NCBI RefSeq assembly: GCF_027942865.1
Contig: NC_134520.1
Span: forward strand, 37,783,181-37,847,180
Direction of reading: 5' to 3'
DNA length: 64,000 nucleotides
DNA from: Odontesthes bonariensis
Lineage: Eukaryota; Chordata; Actinopteri; Atheriniformes; Atherinopsidae
Part shown: positions 53,101-64,000 of the stretch, one piece after another
How positions within the stretch are numbered: the first letter of the stretch is position 1
Layout: each line of letters opens with the position of its first letter
Notes under the pieces: model-generated
The model's database searches: none
Told to the model about the DNA's origin: nothing
Seen by the model: only the letters and a program-made list of their open reading frames with translations
Translations under genes and position numbers: made by a program

Positions 53101-56100
53101 AGCAGATGGGGTTAGGGCAGGGTTAGGGTAAATGTTTCCACCTTCAGCAGATGGGGTTAGGGTAAATGTTTCCACCTTCAGCAGATGGGGTTAGGGCAGG
53201 GTTAGGGTAAATGTTTCCACCTTCAGCAGATGGGGTTAGGGTAAATGTTTCCACCTTCAGCAGATGGGGTTAGGGCAGGGTTAGGGTAAATGTTTCCGCC
53301 TTAAGCAGATGGGGTTAGGGTCGGGTTAGGGTAAATGTTTCCACCTGCAGCAGATGGGGTTAGGGTAAATGTTTACACCTTCAGGAGATGGGGTTAGGGC
53401 AGGGTTAGGGTAAATGTTTCCACCTTCAGCAGATGGGGTTAGGGTAAATGTTTCCACCTTCAGCAGATGGGGTTAGGGCAGGGTTAGGGTAAATGTTTCC
53501 ACCTGCAGCAGATGGGGTTAGGGTAAATGTTTACACCTTCAGGAGATGGGGTTAGGGCAGGGTTAGGGTAAATGTTTCCACCTTCAGCAGATGGGGTTAG
53601 GGTAAATGTTTCCACCTTCAGCAGATGGGGTTAGGGCAGGGTTAGGGTAAATGTTTCCACCTTCAGCAGATGGGGTTAGGGTAAATGTTTCCACCTGCAG
53701 CAGATGGGGTTAGGGTAAATGTTTCCACCTGCAGCAGATGGGGTTAGGGTAAATGTTTCCACCTACAGCAGATGGGGTTAGGGTAAATGTTTCCACCTGC
53801 AGCAGATGGGGTTAGGGTAAATGTTTCCACCTGCAGCAGATGGGGTTAGGGTAAATGTTTCCACCTTCAGCAGATGGGGTTAGGGTAAATGTTTCCACCT
53901 TCAGCAGATGGGGTTAGGGTAAATGTTTCCACCTTCAGCAGATGGGGTTAGGGCAGGGTTAGGGTAAATGTTTCCACCTGCAGCAGATGGGGTTAGGGTA
54001 AATGTTTCCACCTTCAGCAGATGGGGTTAGGGCAGGGTTAGGGTAAATGTTTCCACCTGCAGCAGATGGGGTTAGGGCAGGGTTAGGGTAAATGTTTCCA
54101 CCTTCAGCAGATGGGGTTAGGGCAGGGTTAGGGTAAATGTTTCCACCTGCAGCAGATGGGGTTAGGGTAAATGTTTCCACCTTCAGCAGATGGGGTTAGG
54201 GTAAATGTTTCCACCTTCAGCAGATGGGGTTAGGGTAGGGTTAGGGTAAATGTTTCCACCTGCAGCAGATGGGGTTAGGGTAAATGTTTCCACCTTCAGG
54301 AGATGGGGTTAGGGCAGGGTTAGGGTAAATGTTTCCACCTTCAGGAGATGGGGTTAGGGCAGGGTTAGGGTAAATGTTTCCACCTTCAGCAGATGTGGTT
54401 AGGGTAAATGTTTCCACCTTCAGCAGATGGGGTTAGGGCAGGGTTAGGGTAAATGTTTCCACCTTAAGCAGATGGGGTTAGGGTCGGGTTAGGGTAAATG
54501 TTTCCACCTGCAGCAGATGGGGTTAGGGTAAATGTTTCCACCTTCAGGAGATGGGGTTAGGGCAGGGTTAGGGTAAATGTTTCCACCTTCAGGAGATGGG
54601 GTTAGGGCAGGGTTAGGGTAAATGTTTCCACCTTCAGCAGATGTGGTTAGGGTAAATGTTTCCACCTTCAGCAGATGGGGTTAGGGCAGGGTTAGGGTAA
54701 ATGTTTCCACCTTAAGCAGATGGGGTTAGGGTCGGGTTAGGGTAAATGTTTCCACCTGCAGCAGATGGGGTTAGGGTAAATGTTTACACCTTCAGGAGAT
54801 GGGGTTAGGGCAGGGTTAGGGTAAATGTTTCCACCTTCAGCAGATGGGGTTAGGGTAAATGTTTCCACCTTCAGCAGATGGGGTTAGGGCAGGGTTAGGG
54901 TAAATGTTTCCACCTGCAGCAGATGGGGTTAGGGTAAATGTTTACACCTTCAGGAGATGGGGTTAGGGCAGGGTTAGGGTAAATGTTTCCACCTTCAGCA
55001 GATGGGGTTAGGGTAAATGTTTCCACCTTCAGCAGATGGGGTTAGGGTAAATGTTTCCACCTTCAGCAGATGGGGTTAGGGCAGGGTTAGGGTAAATGTT
55101 TCCACCTTCAGCAGATGGGGTTAGGGTAAATGTTTCCACCTTCAGCAGATGGGGTTAGGGCAGGGTTAGGGTAAATGTTTCCACCTTCAGCAGATGGGGT
55201 TAGGGTAAATGTTTCCACCTTCAGCAGATGGGGTTAGGGCAGGGTTAGGGTAAATGTTTCCACCTTCAGCAGATGGGGTTAGGGTAAATGTTTCCACCTT
55301 CAGCAGATGGGGTTAGGGCAGGGTTAGGGTAAATGTTTCCACCTTCAGCAGATGGGGTTAGGGTAAATGTTTCCACCTTCAGCAGATGGGGTTAGGGCAG
55401 GGTTAGGGTAAATGTTTCCGCCTTAAGCAGATGGGGTTAGGGTCGGGTTAGGGTAAATGTTTCCACCTGCAGCAGATGGGGTTAGGGTAAATGTTTACAC
55501 CTTCAGGAGATGGGGTTAGGGCAGGGTTAGGGTAAATGTTTCCACCTTCAGCAGATGGGGTTAGGGTAAATGTTTCCACCTTCAGCAGATGGGGTTAGGG
55601 CAGGGTTAGGGTAAATGTTTCCACCTGCAGCAGATGGGGTTAGGGTAAATGTTTACACCTTCAGGAGATGGGGTTAGGGCAGGGTTAGGGTAAATGTTTC
55701 CACCTTCAGCAGATGGGGTTAGGGTAAATGTTTCCACCTTCAGCAGATGGGGTTAGGGCAGGGTTAGGGTAAATGTTTCCACCTTCAGCAGATGGGGTTA
55801 GGGTAAATGTTTCCACCTGCAGCAGATGGGGTTAGGGTAAATGTTTCCACCTGCAGCAGATGGGGTTAGGGTAAATGTTTCCACCTACAGCAGATGGGGT
55901 TAGGGTAAATGTTTCCACCTGCAGCAGATGGGGTTAGGGTAAATGTTTCCACCTGCAGCAGATGGGGTTAGGGTAAATGTTTCCACCTTCAGCAGATGGG
56001 GTTAGGGTAAATGTTTCCACCTTCAGCAGATGGGGTTAGGGTAAATGTTTCCACCTTCAGCAGATGGGGTTAGGGCAGGGTTAGGGTAAATGTTTCCACC

Positions 56101-59100
56101 TGCAGCAGATGGGGTTAGGGTAAATGTTTCCACCTTCAGCAGATGGGGTTAGGGCAGGGTTAGGGTAAATGTTTCCACCTGCAGCAGATGGGGTTAGGGC
56201 AGGGTTAGGGTAAATGTTTCCACCTTCAGCAGATGGGGTTAGGGCAGGGTTAGGGTAAATGTTTCCACCTGCAGCAGATGGGGTTAGGGTAAATGTTTCC
56301 ACCTTCAGGAGATGGGGTTAGGGCAGGGTTAGGGTAAATGTTTCCACCTTCAGGAGATGGGGTTAGGGCAGGGTTAGGGTAAATGTTTCCACCTTCAGCA
56401 GATGGGGTTAGGGTAAATGTTTCCACCTTCAGCAGATGGGGTTAGGGCAGGGTTAGGGTAAATGTTTCCACCTTAAGCAGATGGGGTTAGGGTCGGGTTA
56501 GGGTAAATGTTTCCACCTGCAGCAGATGGGGTTAGGGTAAATGTTTACACCTTCAGGAGATGGGGTTAGGGCAGGGTTAGGGTAAATGTTTCCACCTTCA
56601 GCAGATGGGGTTAGGGTAAATGTTTCCACCTTCAGCAGATGGGGTTAGGGCAGGGTTAGGGTAAATGTTTCCACCTGCAGCAGATGGGGTTAGGGTAAAT
56701 GTTTACACCTTCAGGAGATGGGGTTAGGGCAGGGTTAGGGTAAATGTTTCCACCTTCAGCAGATGGGGTTAGGGTAAATGTTTCCACCTTCAGCAGATGG
56801 GGTTAGGGCAGGGTTAGGGTAAATGTTTCCACCTTCAGCAGATGGGGTTAGGGCAGGGTTAGGGTAAATGTTTCCACCTGCAGCAAATGGGGTTAGGGTA
56901 AATGTTTCCACCTTCATCAGATGGGGTTAGGGTAAATGTTTCCACCTTCAGCAGATGGGGTTAGGGTAGGGTTAGGGTAAATGTTTCCACCTTCAGCAGA
57001 TGGGGTTAGGGTAAATGTTTCCACCTGCAGCAGATGGGGTTAGGGTAAATGTTTCCACCTGCAGCAGATGGGGTTAGGGTAGGGTTAGGGTAAATGTTTC
57101 CATCTTCAGCAGATGGGGTTAGGGTAAATGTTTCCACCTGCAGCAGATGGGGTTAGGGTAAATGTTTCCACCTTCAGCAGATGGGGTTAGGGTAGGGTTA
57201 GGGTAAATGTTTCCACCTTCAGCAGATGGGGTTAGGGTGGGGTTAGGGTAAATGTTTCCACCTGCAGCAGATGGGGTTAGGGTAGGGTTAGGGTAAATGT
57301 TTCCACCTGCAGCAGATGGGGTTAGGGTAAATGTTTCCACCTGCAGCAGATGGGGTTAGGGTAGGGTTAGGGTAAATGTTTCCACCTGCAGCAGATGGGG
57401 TTAGGGTAAATGTTTCCACCTGCAGCAGATGGGGTTAGGGTAAATGTTTCCACCTGCAGCAGATGGGGTTAGGGTAAATGTTTCCACCTGCAGCAGATGG
57501 GGTTAGGGTAAATGTTTCCACCTTCAGCAGATGGGGTTAGGGTAGGGTTAGGGTAAATGTTTCCACCTTCAGCAGATGGGGTTAGGGCAGGGTTAGGGTA
57601 AATGTTTCAACCTGCAGCAGATGGGGTTAGGGTAAATGTTTCCACCTGCAGCAGATGGGGTTAGGGTAAATGTTTCCACCTGCAGCAGATGGGGTTAGGG
57701 TAAATTTTAGGGTGGGGTTAGGGTTAGGGTAAATGTTAGGGTGGGGTTAGGGTAAGGGTTAGGGTAAATGTTTACACCTGCAGCAGATGGGGTTAGGGTA
57801 AATGTTTACACCTTCAGCAGATGGGGTTAGGGTAAATGTTTACACCTTCAGCAGATGGGGTTAGGGTAAGGGTTAGGGTAAATGTTTACACCTGCAGCAG
57901 ATGGGGTTAGGGTAAATGTTTACACCTTCAGCAGATGGGGTTAGGGTAAATGTTTACACCTTCAGCAGATGGGGTTAGGGTAGGGTTAGGGTAAATGTTT
58001 ACACCTTCAGCAGATGGGGTTAGGGTCGGGTTAGGGTAAATGTTTACACCTTCAGCAGATGGGGTTAGGGTAAATGTTTCCACCTTCAGCAGATGGGGTT
58101 AGGGTAAATGTTTACACCTTCAGCAGATGGGGTTAGGGTAAATGTTTACACCTTCAGCAGATGGGGTTAGGGTTATATGGTTAGGGTAAATGTTTCCACC
58201 TTCAGCAGATGGGGTTAGGGCAGGGTTAGGGTAAATGTTTCCACCTTCAGCAGATGGGGTTAGGGTAAATGTTTACACCTTCAGCAGATGGGGTTAGGGC
58301 AGGGTTAGGGTAAATGTTTCCACCTGCAGCAGATGGGATTAGGGTAAATGTTTCCACCTGCAGCAGATGGGATTACGGTAAATGTTTCCACCTTCAGCAG
58401 ATGGGGTTAGGGTAGGGTTAGGGTAAATGTTTAGACCTGCAGCAGATGGGGTTAGGGTAGGGTTAGGGTAAATGTTTCCACCTTCAGCAGATGGGGTTAG
58501 GGTAAATGTTTCCACCTGCAGCAGATGGGGTTAGGGCAGGGTTAGGGTAAATGTTTCCACCTGCAGCAGATGGGGTTAGGGCAGGGTTAGGGTAAATGTT
58601 TCCACCTGCAGCAGATGGGGTTAGGGCAGGGTTAGGGTAAATGTTTCCACCTGCAGCAGATGGGGTTAGGGTAAATGTTTCCACCTTCAGCAGATGGGGT
58701 TAGGGTAAATGTTTCCACCTGCAGCAGATGGGGTTAGGGTAGGGTTAGGGTAAATGTTTACACCTTCAGCAGATGGGGTTAGGGTAAATGTTTCCACCTG
58801 CAGCAGATGGGGTTAGGGTAAATGTTTCCACCTGCAGCAGATGGGGTTAGGGTAGGGTTAGGGTAAATGTTTCCACCTGCAGCAGATGGGGTTAGGGTAA
58901 ATGTTTCCACCTTCAGCAGATGGGGTTAGGGTAAATGTTTCCACCTACAGCAGATGGGGTTAGGGTAAATGTTTCCACCTTCAGCAGATGGGGTTAGGGT
59001 CGGGTTAGGGTAAATGTTTCCACCTTCAGCAGATGGGGTTAGGGTAAATGTTTCCACCTACAGCAGATGGGGTTAGGGTAAATGTTTCCACCTGCAGCAG

Positions 59101-62100
59101 ATGGGGTTAGGGTAAATGTTTCCACCTGCAGCAGATGGGGTTAGGGTAAATGTTTACACCTTCAGCAGATGGGGTTAGGGTAAATGTTTACACCTTCAGC
59201 AGATGGGGTTAGGGTAGGGTTAGGGTAAATGTTTACACCTTCAGCAGATGGGGTTAGGGTCGGGTTAGGGTAAATGTTTACACCTTCAGCAGATGGGGTT
59301 AGGGTAAATGTTTCCACCTTCAGCAGATGGGGTTAGGGTAAATGTTTACACCTTCAGCAGATGGGGTTAGGGTAAATGTTTACACCTTCAGCAGATGGGG
59401 TTAGGGTTATATGGTTAGGGTAAATGTTTCCACCTTCAGCAGATGGGGTTAGGGCAGGGTTAGGGTAAATGTTTCCACCTTCAGCAGATGGGGTTAGGGT
59501 AAATGTTTACACCTTCAGCAGATGGGGTTAGGGCAGGGTTAGGGTAAATGTTTCCACCTGCAGCAGATGGGATTAGGGTAAATGTTTCCACCTGCAGCAG
59601 ATGGGATTAGGGTAAATGTTTCCACCTTCAGCAGATGGGGTTAGGGTAGGGTTAGGGTAAATGTTTAGACCTGCAGCAGATGGGGTTAGGGTAGGGTTAG
59701 GGTAAATGTTTCCACCTTCAGCAGATGGGGTTAGGGTAAATGTTTCCACCTGCAGCAGATGGGGTTAGGGCAGGGTTAGGGTAAATGTTTCCACCTGCAG
59801 CAGATGGGGTTAGGGCAGGGTTAGGGTAAATGTTTCCACCTGCAGCAGATGGGGTTAGGGCAGGGTTAGGGTAAATGTTTCCACCTGCAGCAGATGGGGT
59901 TAGGGTAAATGTTTCCACCTTCAGCAGATGGGGTTAGGGTAAATGTTTCCACCTGCAGCAGATGGGGTTAGGGTAGGGTTAGGGTAAATGTTTACACCTT
60001 CAGCAGATGGGGTTAGGGTAAATGTTTCCACCTGCAGCAGATGGGGTTAGGGTAAATGTTTCCACCTGCAGCAGATGGGGTTAGGGTAGGGTTAGGGTAA
60101 ATGTTTCCACCTGCAGCAGATGGGGTTAGGGTAAATGTTTCCACCTTCAGCAGATGGGGTTAGGGTAAATGTTTCCACCTACAGCAGATGGGGTTAGGGT
60201 AAATGTTTCCACCTTCAGCAGATGGGGTTAGGGTCGGGTTAGGGTAAATGTTTCCACCTTCAGCAGATGGGGTTAGGGTAAATGTTTCCACCTACAGCAG
60301 ATGGGGTTAGGGTAAATGTTTCCACCTGCAGCAGATGGGGTTAGGGTAAATGTTTCCACCTGCAGCAGATGGGGTTAGGGTAAATGTTTCCACCTTCAGC
60401 AGATGGGGTTAGGGTAAATGTTTCCACCTTCAGGAGATGGGGTTAGGGCAGGGTTAGGGTAAATGTTTCCACCTTCAGGAGATGGGGTTAGGGCAGGGTT
60501 AGGGTAAATGTTTCCACCTTCAGCAGATGTGGTTAGGGTAAATGTTTCCACCTTCAGCAGATGGGGTTAGGGCAGGGTTAGGGTAAATGTTTCCACCTTA
60601 AGCAGATGGGGTTAGTGTCGGGTTAGGGTAAATGTTTCCACCTGCAGCAGATGGGGTTAGGGTAAATGTTTACACCTTCAGGAGATGGGGTTAGGGCAGG
60701 GTTAGGGTAAATGTTTCCACCTTCAGCAGATGGGGTTAGGGTAAATGTTTCCACCTTCAGCAGATGGGGTTAGGGCAGGGTTAGGGTAAATGTTTCCACC
60801 TGCAGCAGATGGGGTTAGGGTAAATGTTTACACCTTCAGGAGATGGGGTTAGGGCATGGTTAGGGTAAATGTTTCCACCTTCAGCAGATGGGGTTAGGGT
60901 AAATGTTTCCACCTTCAGCAGATGGGGTTAGGGTAAATGTTTCCACCTTCAGCAGATGGGGTTAGGGCAGGGTTAGGGTAAATGTTTCCACCTTCAGCAG
61001 ATGGGGTTAGGGTAAATGTTTCCACCTTCAGCAGATGGGGTTAGGGCAGGGTTAGGGTAAATGTTTCCACCTTCAGCAGATGGGGTTAGGGTAAATGTTT
61101 CCACCTTCAGCAGATGGGGTTAGGGCAGGGTTAGGGTAAATGTTTCCACCTTCAGCAGATGGGGTTAGGGTAAATGTTTCCACCTTCAGCAGATGGGGTT
61201 AGGGCAGGGTTAGGGTAAATGTTTCCACCTTCAGCAGATGGGGTTAGGGTAAATGTTTCCACCTTCAGCAGATGGGGTTAGGGCAGGGTTAGGGTAAATG
61301 TTTCCACCTTAAGCAGATGGGGTTAGGGTCGGGTTAGGGTAAATGTTTCCACCTGCAGCAGATGGGGTTAGGGTAAATGTTTACACCTTCAGGAGATGGG
61401 GTTAGGGCAGGGTTAGGGTAAATGTTTCCACCTTCAGCAGATGGGGTTAGGGTAAATGTTTCCACCTTCAGCAGATGGGGTTAGGGCAGGGTTAGGGTAA
61501 ATGTTTCCACCTGCAGCAGATGGGGTTAGGGTAAATGTTTACACCTTCAGGAGATGGGGTTAGGGCAGGGTTAGGGTAAATGTTTCCACCTTCAGCAGAT
61601 GGGGTTAGGGTAAATGTTTCCACCTTCAGCAGATGGGGTTAGGGCAGGGTTAGGGTAAATGTTTCCACCTTCAGCAGATGGGGTTAGGGTAAATGTTTCC
61701 ACCTGCAGCAGATGGGGTTAGGGTAAATGTTTCCACCTACAGCAGATGGGGTTAGGGTAAATGTTTCCACCTGCAGCAGATGGGGTTAGGGTAAATGTTT
61801 CCACCTGCAGCAGATGGGGTTAGGGTAAATGTTTCCACCTTCAGCAGATGGGGTTAGGGTAAATGTTTCCACCTTCAGCAGATGGGGTTAGGGTAAATGT
61901 TTCCACCTTCAGCAGATGGGGTTAGGGCAGGGTTAGGGTAAATGTTTCCACCTGCAGCAGATGGGGTTAGGGTAAATGTTTCCACCTTCAGCAGATGGGG
62001 TTAGGGCAGGGTTAGGGTAAATGTTTCCACCTGCAGCAGATGGGGTTAGGGCAGGGTTAGGGTAAATGTTTCCACCTTCAGCAGATGGGGTTAGGGCAGG

Positions 62101-64000
62101 GTTAGGGTAAATGTTTCCACCTGCAGCAGATGGGGTTAGGGTAAATGTTTCCACCTTCAGGAGATGGGGTTAGGGCAGGGTTAGGGTAAATGTTTCCACC
62201 TTCAGGAGATGGGGTTAGGGCAGGGTTAGGGTAAATGTTTCCACCTTCAGCAGATGGGGTTAGGGTAAATGTTTCCACCTTCAGCAGATGGGGTTAGGGC
62301 AGGGTTAGGGTAAATGTTTCCACCTTAAGCAGATGGGGTTAGGGTCGGGTTAGGGTAAATGTTTCCACCTGCAGCAGATGGGGTTAGGGTAAATGTTTAC
62401 ACCTTCAGGAGATGGGGTTAGGGCAGGGTTAGGGTAAATGTTTCCACCTTCAGCAGATGGGGTTAGGGTAAATGTTTCCACCTTCAGCAGATGGGGTTAG
62501 GGCAGGGTTAGGGTAAATGTTTCCACCTGCAGCAGATGGGGTTAGGGTAAATGTTTACACCTTCAGGAGATGGGGTTAGGGCAGGGTTAGGGTAAATGTT
62601 TCCACCTTCAGCAGATGGGGTTAGGGTAAATGTTTCCACCTTCAGCAGATGGGGTTAGGGCAGGGTTAGGGTAAATGTTTCCACCTTCAGCAGATGGGGT
62701 TAGGGCAGGGTTAGGGTAAATGTTTCCACCTGCAGCAAATGGGGTTAGGGTAAATGTTTCCACCTTCATCAGATGGGGTTAGGGTAAATGTTTCCACCTT
62801 CAGCAGATGGGGTTAGGGTAGGGTTAGGGTAAATGTTTCCACCTTCAGCAGATGGGGTTAGGGTAAATGTTTCCACCTGCAGCAGATGGGGTTAGGGTAA
62901 ATGTTTCCACCTGCAGCAGATGGGGTTAGGGTAGGGTTAGGGTAAATGTTTCCATCTTCAGCAGATGGGGTTAGGGTAAATGTTTCCACCTGCAGCAGAT
63001 GGGGTTAGGGTAAATGTTTCCACCTTCAGCAGATGGGGTTAGGGTAGGGTTAGGGTAAATGTTTCCACCTGCAGCAGATGGGGTTAGGGTAGGGTTAGGG
63101 TAAATGTTTCCACCTGCAGCAGATGGGGTTAGGGTAAATGTTTCCACCTGCAGCAGATGGGGTTAGGGTAGGGTTAGGGTAAATGTTTCCACCTGCAGCA
63201 GATGGGGTTAGGGTAAATGTTTCCACCTGCAGCAGATGGGGTTAGGGTAAATGTTTCCACCTGCAGCAGTTGGGGTTAGGGTAAATGTTTCCACCTGCAG
63301 CAGATGGGGTTAGGGTAAATGTTTCCACCTTCAGCAGATGGGGTTAGGGTAGGGTTAGGGTAAATGTTTCCACCTTCAGCAGATCGGGTTAGGGCAGGGT
63401 TAGGGTAAATGTTTCCACCTGCAGCAGATGGGGTTAGGGTAAATGTTTCCACCTGCAGCAGATGGGGTTAGGGTAAATGTTTCCACCTGCAGCAGATGGG
63501 GTTAGGGTAAATTTTAGGGTGGGGTTAGGGTTAGGGTAAATGTTAGGGTGGGGTTAGGGTAAGGGTTAGGGTAAATGTTTACACCTGCAGCAGATGGGGT
63601 TAGGGTAAATGTTTACACCTTCAGCAGATGGGGTTAGGGTAAATGTTTACACCTTCAGCAGATGGGGTTAGGGTAAGGGTTAGGGTAAATGTTTACACCT
63701 GCAGCAGATGGGGTTAGGGTAAATGTTTACACCTTCAGCAGATGGGGTTAGGGTAAATGTTTCCACCTGCAGCAGATGGGGTTAGGGTAAATGTTTCCAC
63801 CTTCAGGAGATGGGGTTAGGGCAGGGTTAGGGTAAATGTTTCCACCTTCAGGAGATGGGGTTAGGGCAGGGTTAGGGTAAATGTTTCCACCTTCAGCAGA
63901 TGTGGTTAGGGTAAATGTTTCCACCTTCAGCAGATGGGGTTAGGGCAGGGTTAGGGTAAATGTTTCCACCTTAAGCAGATGGGGTTAGGGTCGGGTTAGG
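47161..64000. repeat. Satellite array of 34- and 45-bp units containing TTAGGG
   Basis: An uninterrupted array runs off the right edge (at least 16.8 kb, roughly 430 units). The short unit is GTTAGGGTAAATGTTTCCAC plus CTKCAGCAGATGGG (34 bp). The long unit adds 11 bp (GTTAGGGCAGG or variants with TAGG and TCGG), giving 45 bp. Variants include ACACC for CCACC, GGAGATG for GCAGATG, and AAGCAG. In long units GGGGTTAGGGCAGGGTTAGGG-type sequence forms four G-tracts. Minus-strand open frames of 66-73 codons are by-products of consecutive 45-bp units (15-residue repeats). Confidence 0.97.
52130..56310. repeat. 2,122-bp tandem duplication within the satellite
   Basis: Rare variants recur with the same spacing: CAGATGTGGTTAGG at 52271 and 54393, and an identical block of long units at 53959 and 56081. 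This marks two adjacent copies of a 2,122-bp segment. The limits are approximate. Confidence 0.8.

Noticed and set aside
48774..62154. Eight minus-strand frames of 66-73 codons with PNPALTPSAAGGNIY repeats
   Set aside because: They arise only where consecutive 45-bp satellite units keep the frame. They end whenever a 34-bp unit occurs and have no gene context.
47161..64000. CRISPR array or true telomere
   Set aside because: The repeat has no unique spacers and the host is a eukaryote. TTAGGG occurs once or twice per 34-45 bp rather than as an uninterrupted hexamer tract.

Overview
The window looks like chromosomal DNA of a ray-finned (teleost) fish. The evidence is fish-type C2H2 zinc-finger exons, a SAMD9-like immune gene, a very dense mixture of fish transposon families (RTE and L2-type LINEs, L1, hAT, Kolobok, pogo, a tRNA-derived SINE) and fish-style microsatellites. 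Genes are split by GT-AG introns. Nothing suggests a bacterium, phage or plasmid. Most long open frames here belong to transposons or tandem repeats; only two gene loci look like real host genes.

Layout. 1-2.9 kb: an internally deleted, decayed endogenous retrovirus on the minus strand (gag nucleocapsid, RNase H, integrase, putative env). 3.4-5.4 kb: a retroposed sequence with its own target-site duplication, carrying a 5'-truncated RTE-type LINE inserted into it. 5.5-12.3 kb: a zinc-finger locus on the plus strand, with one N-terminal exon (5538-5709) and two phase-compatible finger exons (6 fingers at 8184-9187, 12 fingers at 10878-12331). 12.7-24 kb: a deep transposon nest. An old L2-type LINE has been hit by a TTAA-flanked Kolobok-like element (itself carrying a hAT), a nearly complete younger L2-type LINE, a hAT, and a SINE split by another hAT. 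24.5-25.3 kb: an L2 3' end expanded into a 55-bp minisatellite.

25.4-38.7 kb (minus strand) is the main host gene: a three-coding-exon SAMD9-like gene. The splice sites and phases I can read give a 1524-residue protein made of two SAM domains, a pyrin-type death-fold domain, and the SAMD9 SIR2-like, P-loop, helical-repeat and C-terminal regions. The AlbA_2 module found in mammalian SAMD9 is not visible, and the pyrin exon occupies its place. The introns hold L1, RTE, L2 and pogo copies and several minisatellites.

39-46.6 kb is mostly transposon remnants: paired LINE 3' ends, a 2.6-kb foldback with a nested TTAA-flanked element, and a hAT MITE with a perfect 8-bp duplication. It also holds a CpG-rich promoter-like block (45.4-45.8 kb) and a 124-bp tandem repeat. 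47.2 kb to the right edge is one uninterrupted satellite of at least 16.8 kb. It is built from 34-bp and 45-bp units containing the telomere-like hexamer TTAGGG, with larger duplications layered on top.

Target-site duplications, splice phases and domain motifs were read by eye. Family names for transposons rest on motif memory, not on a database search.
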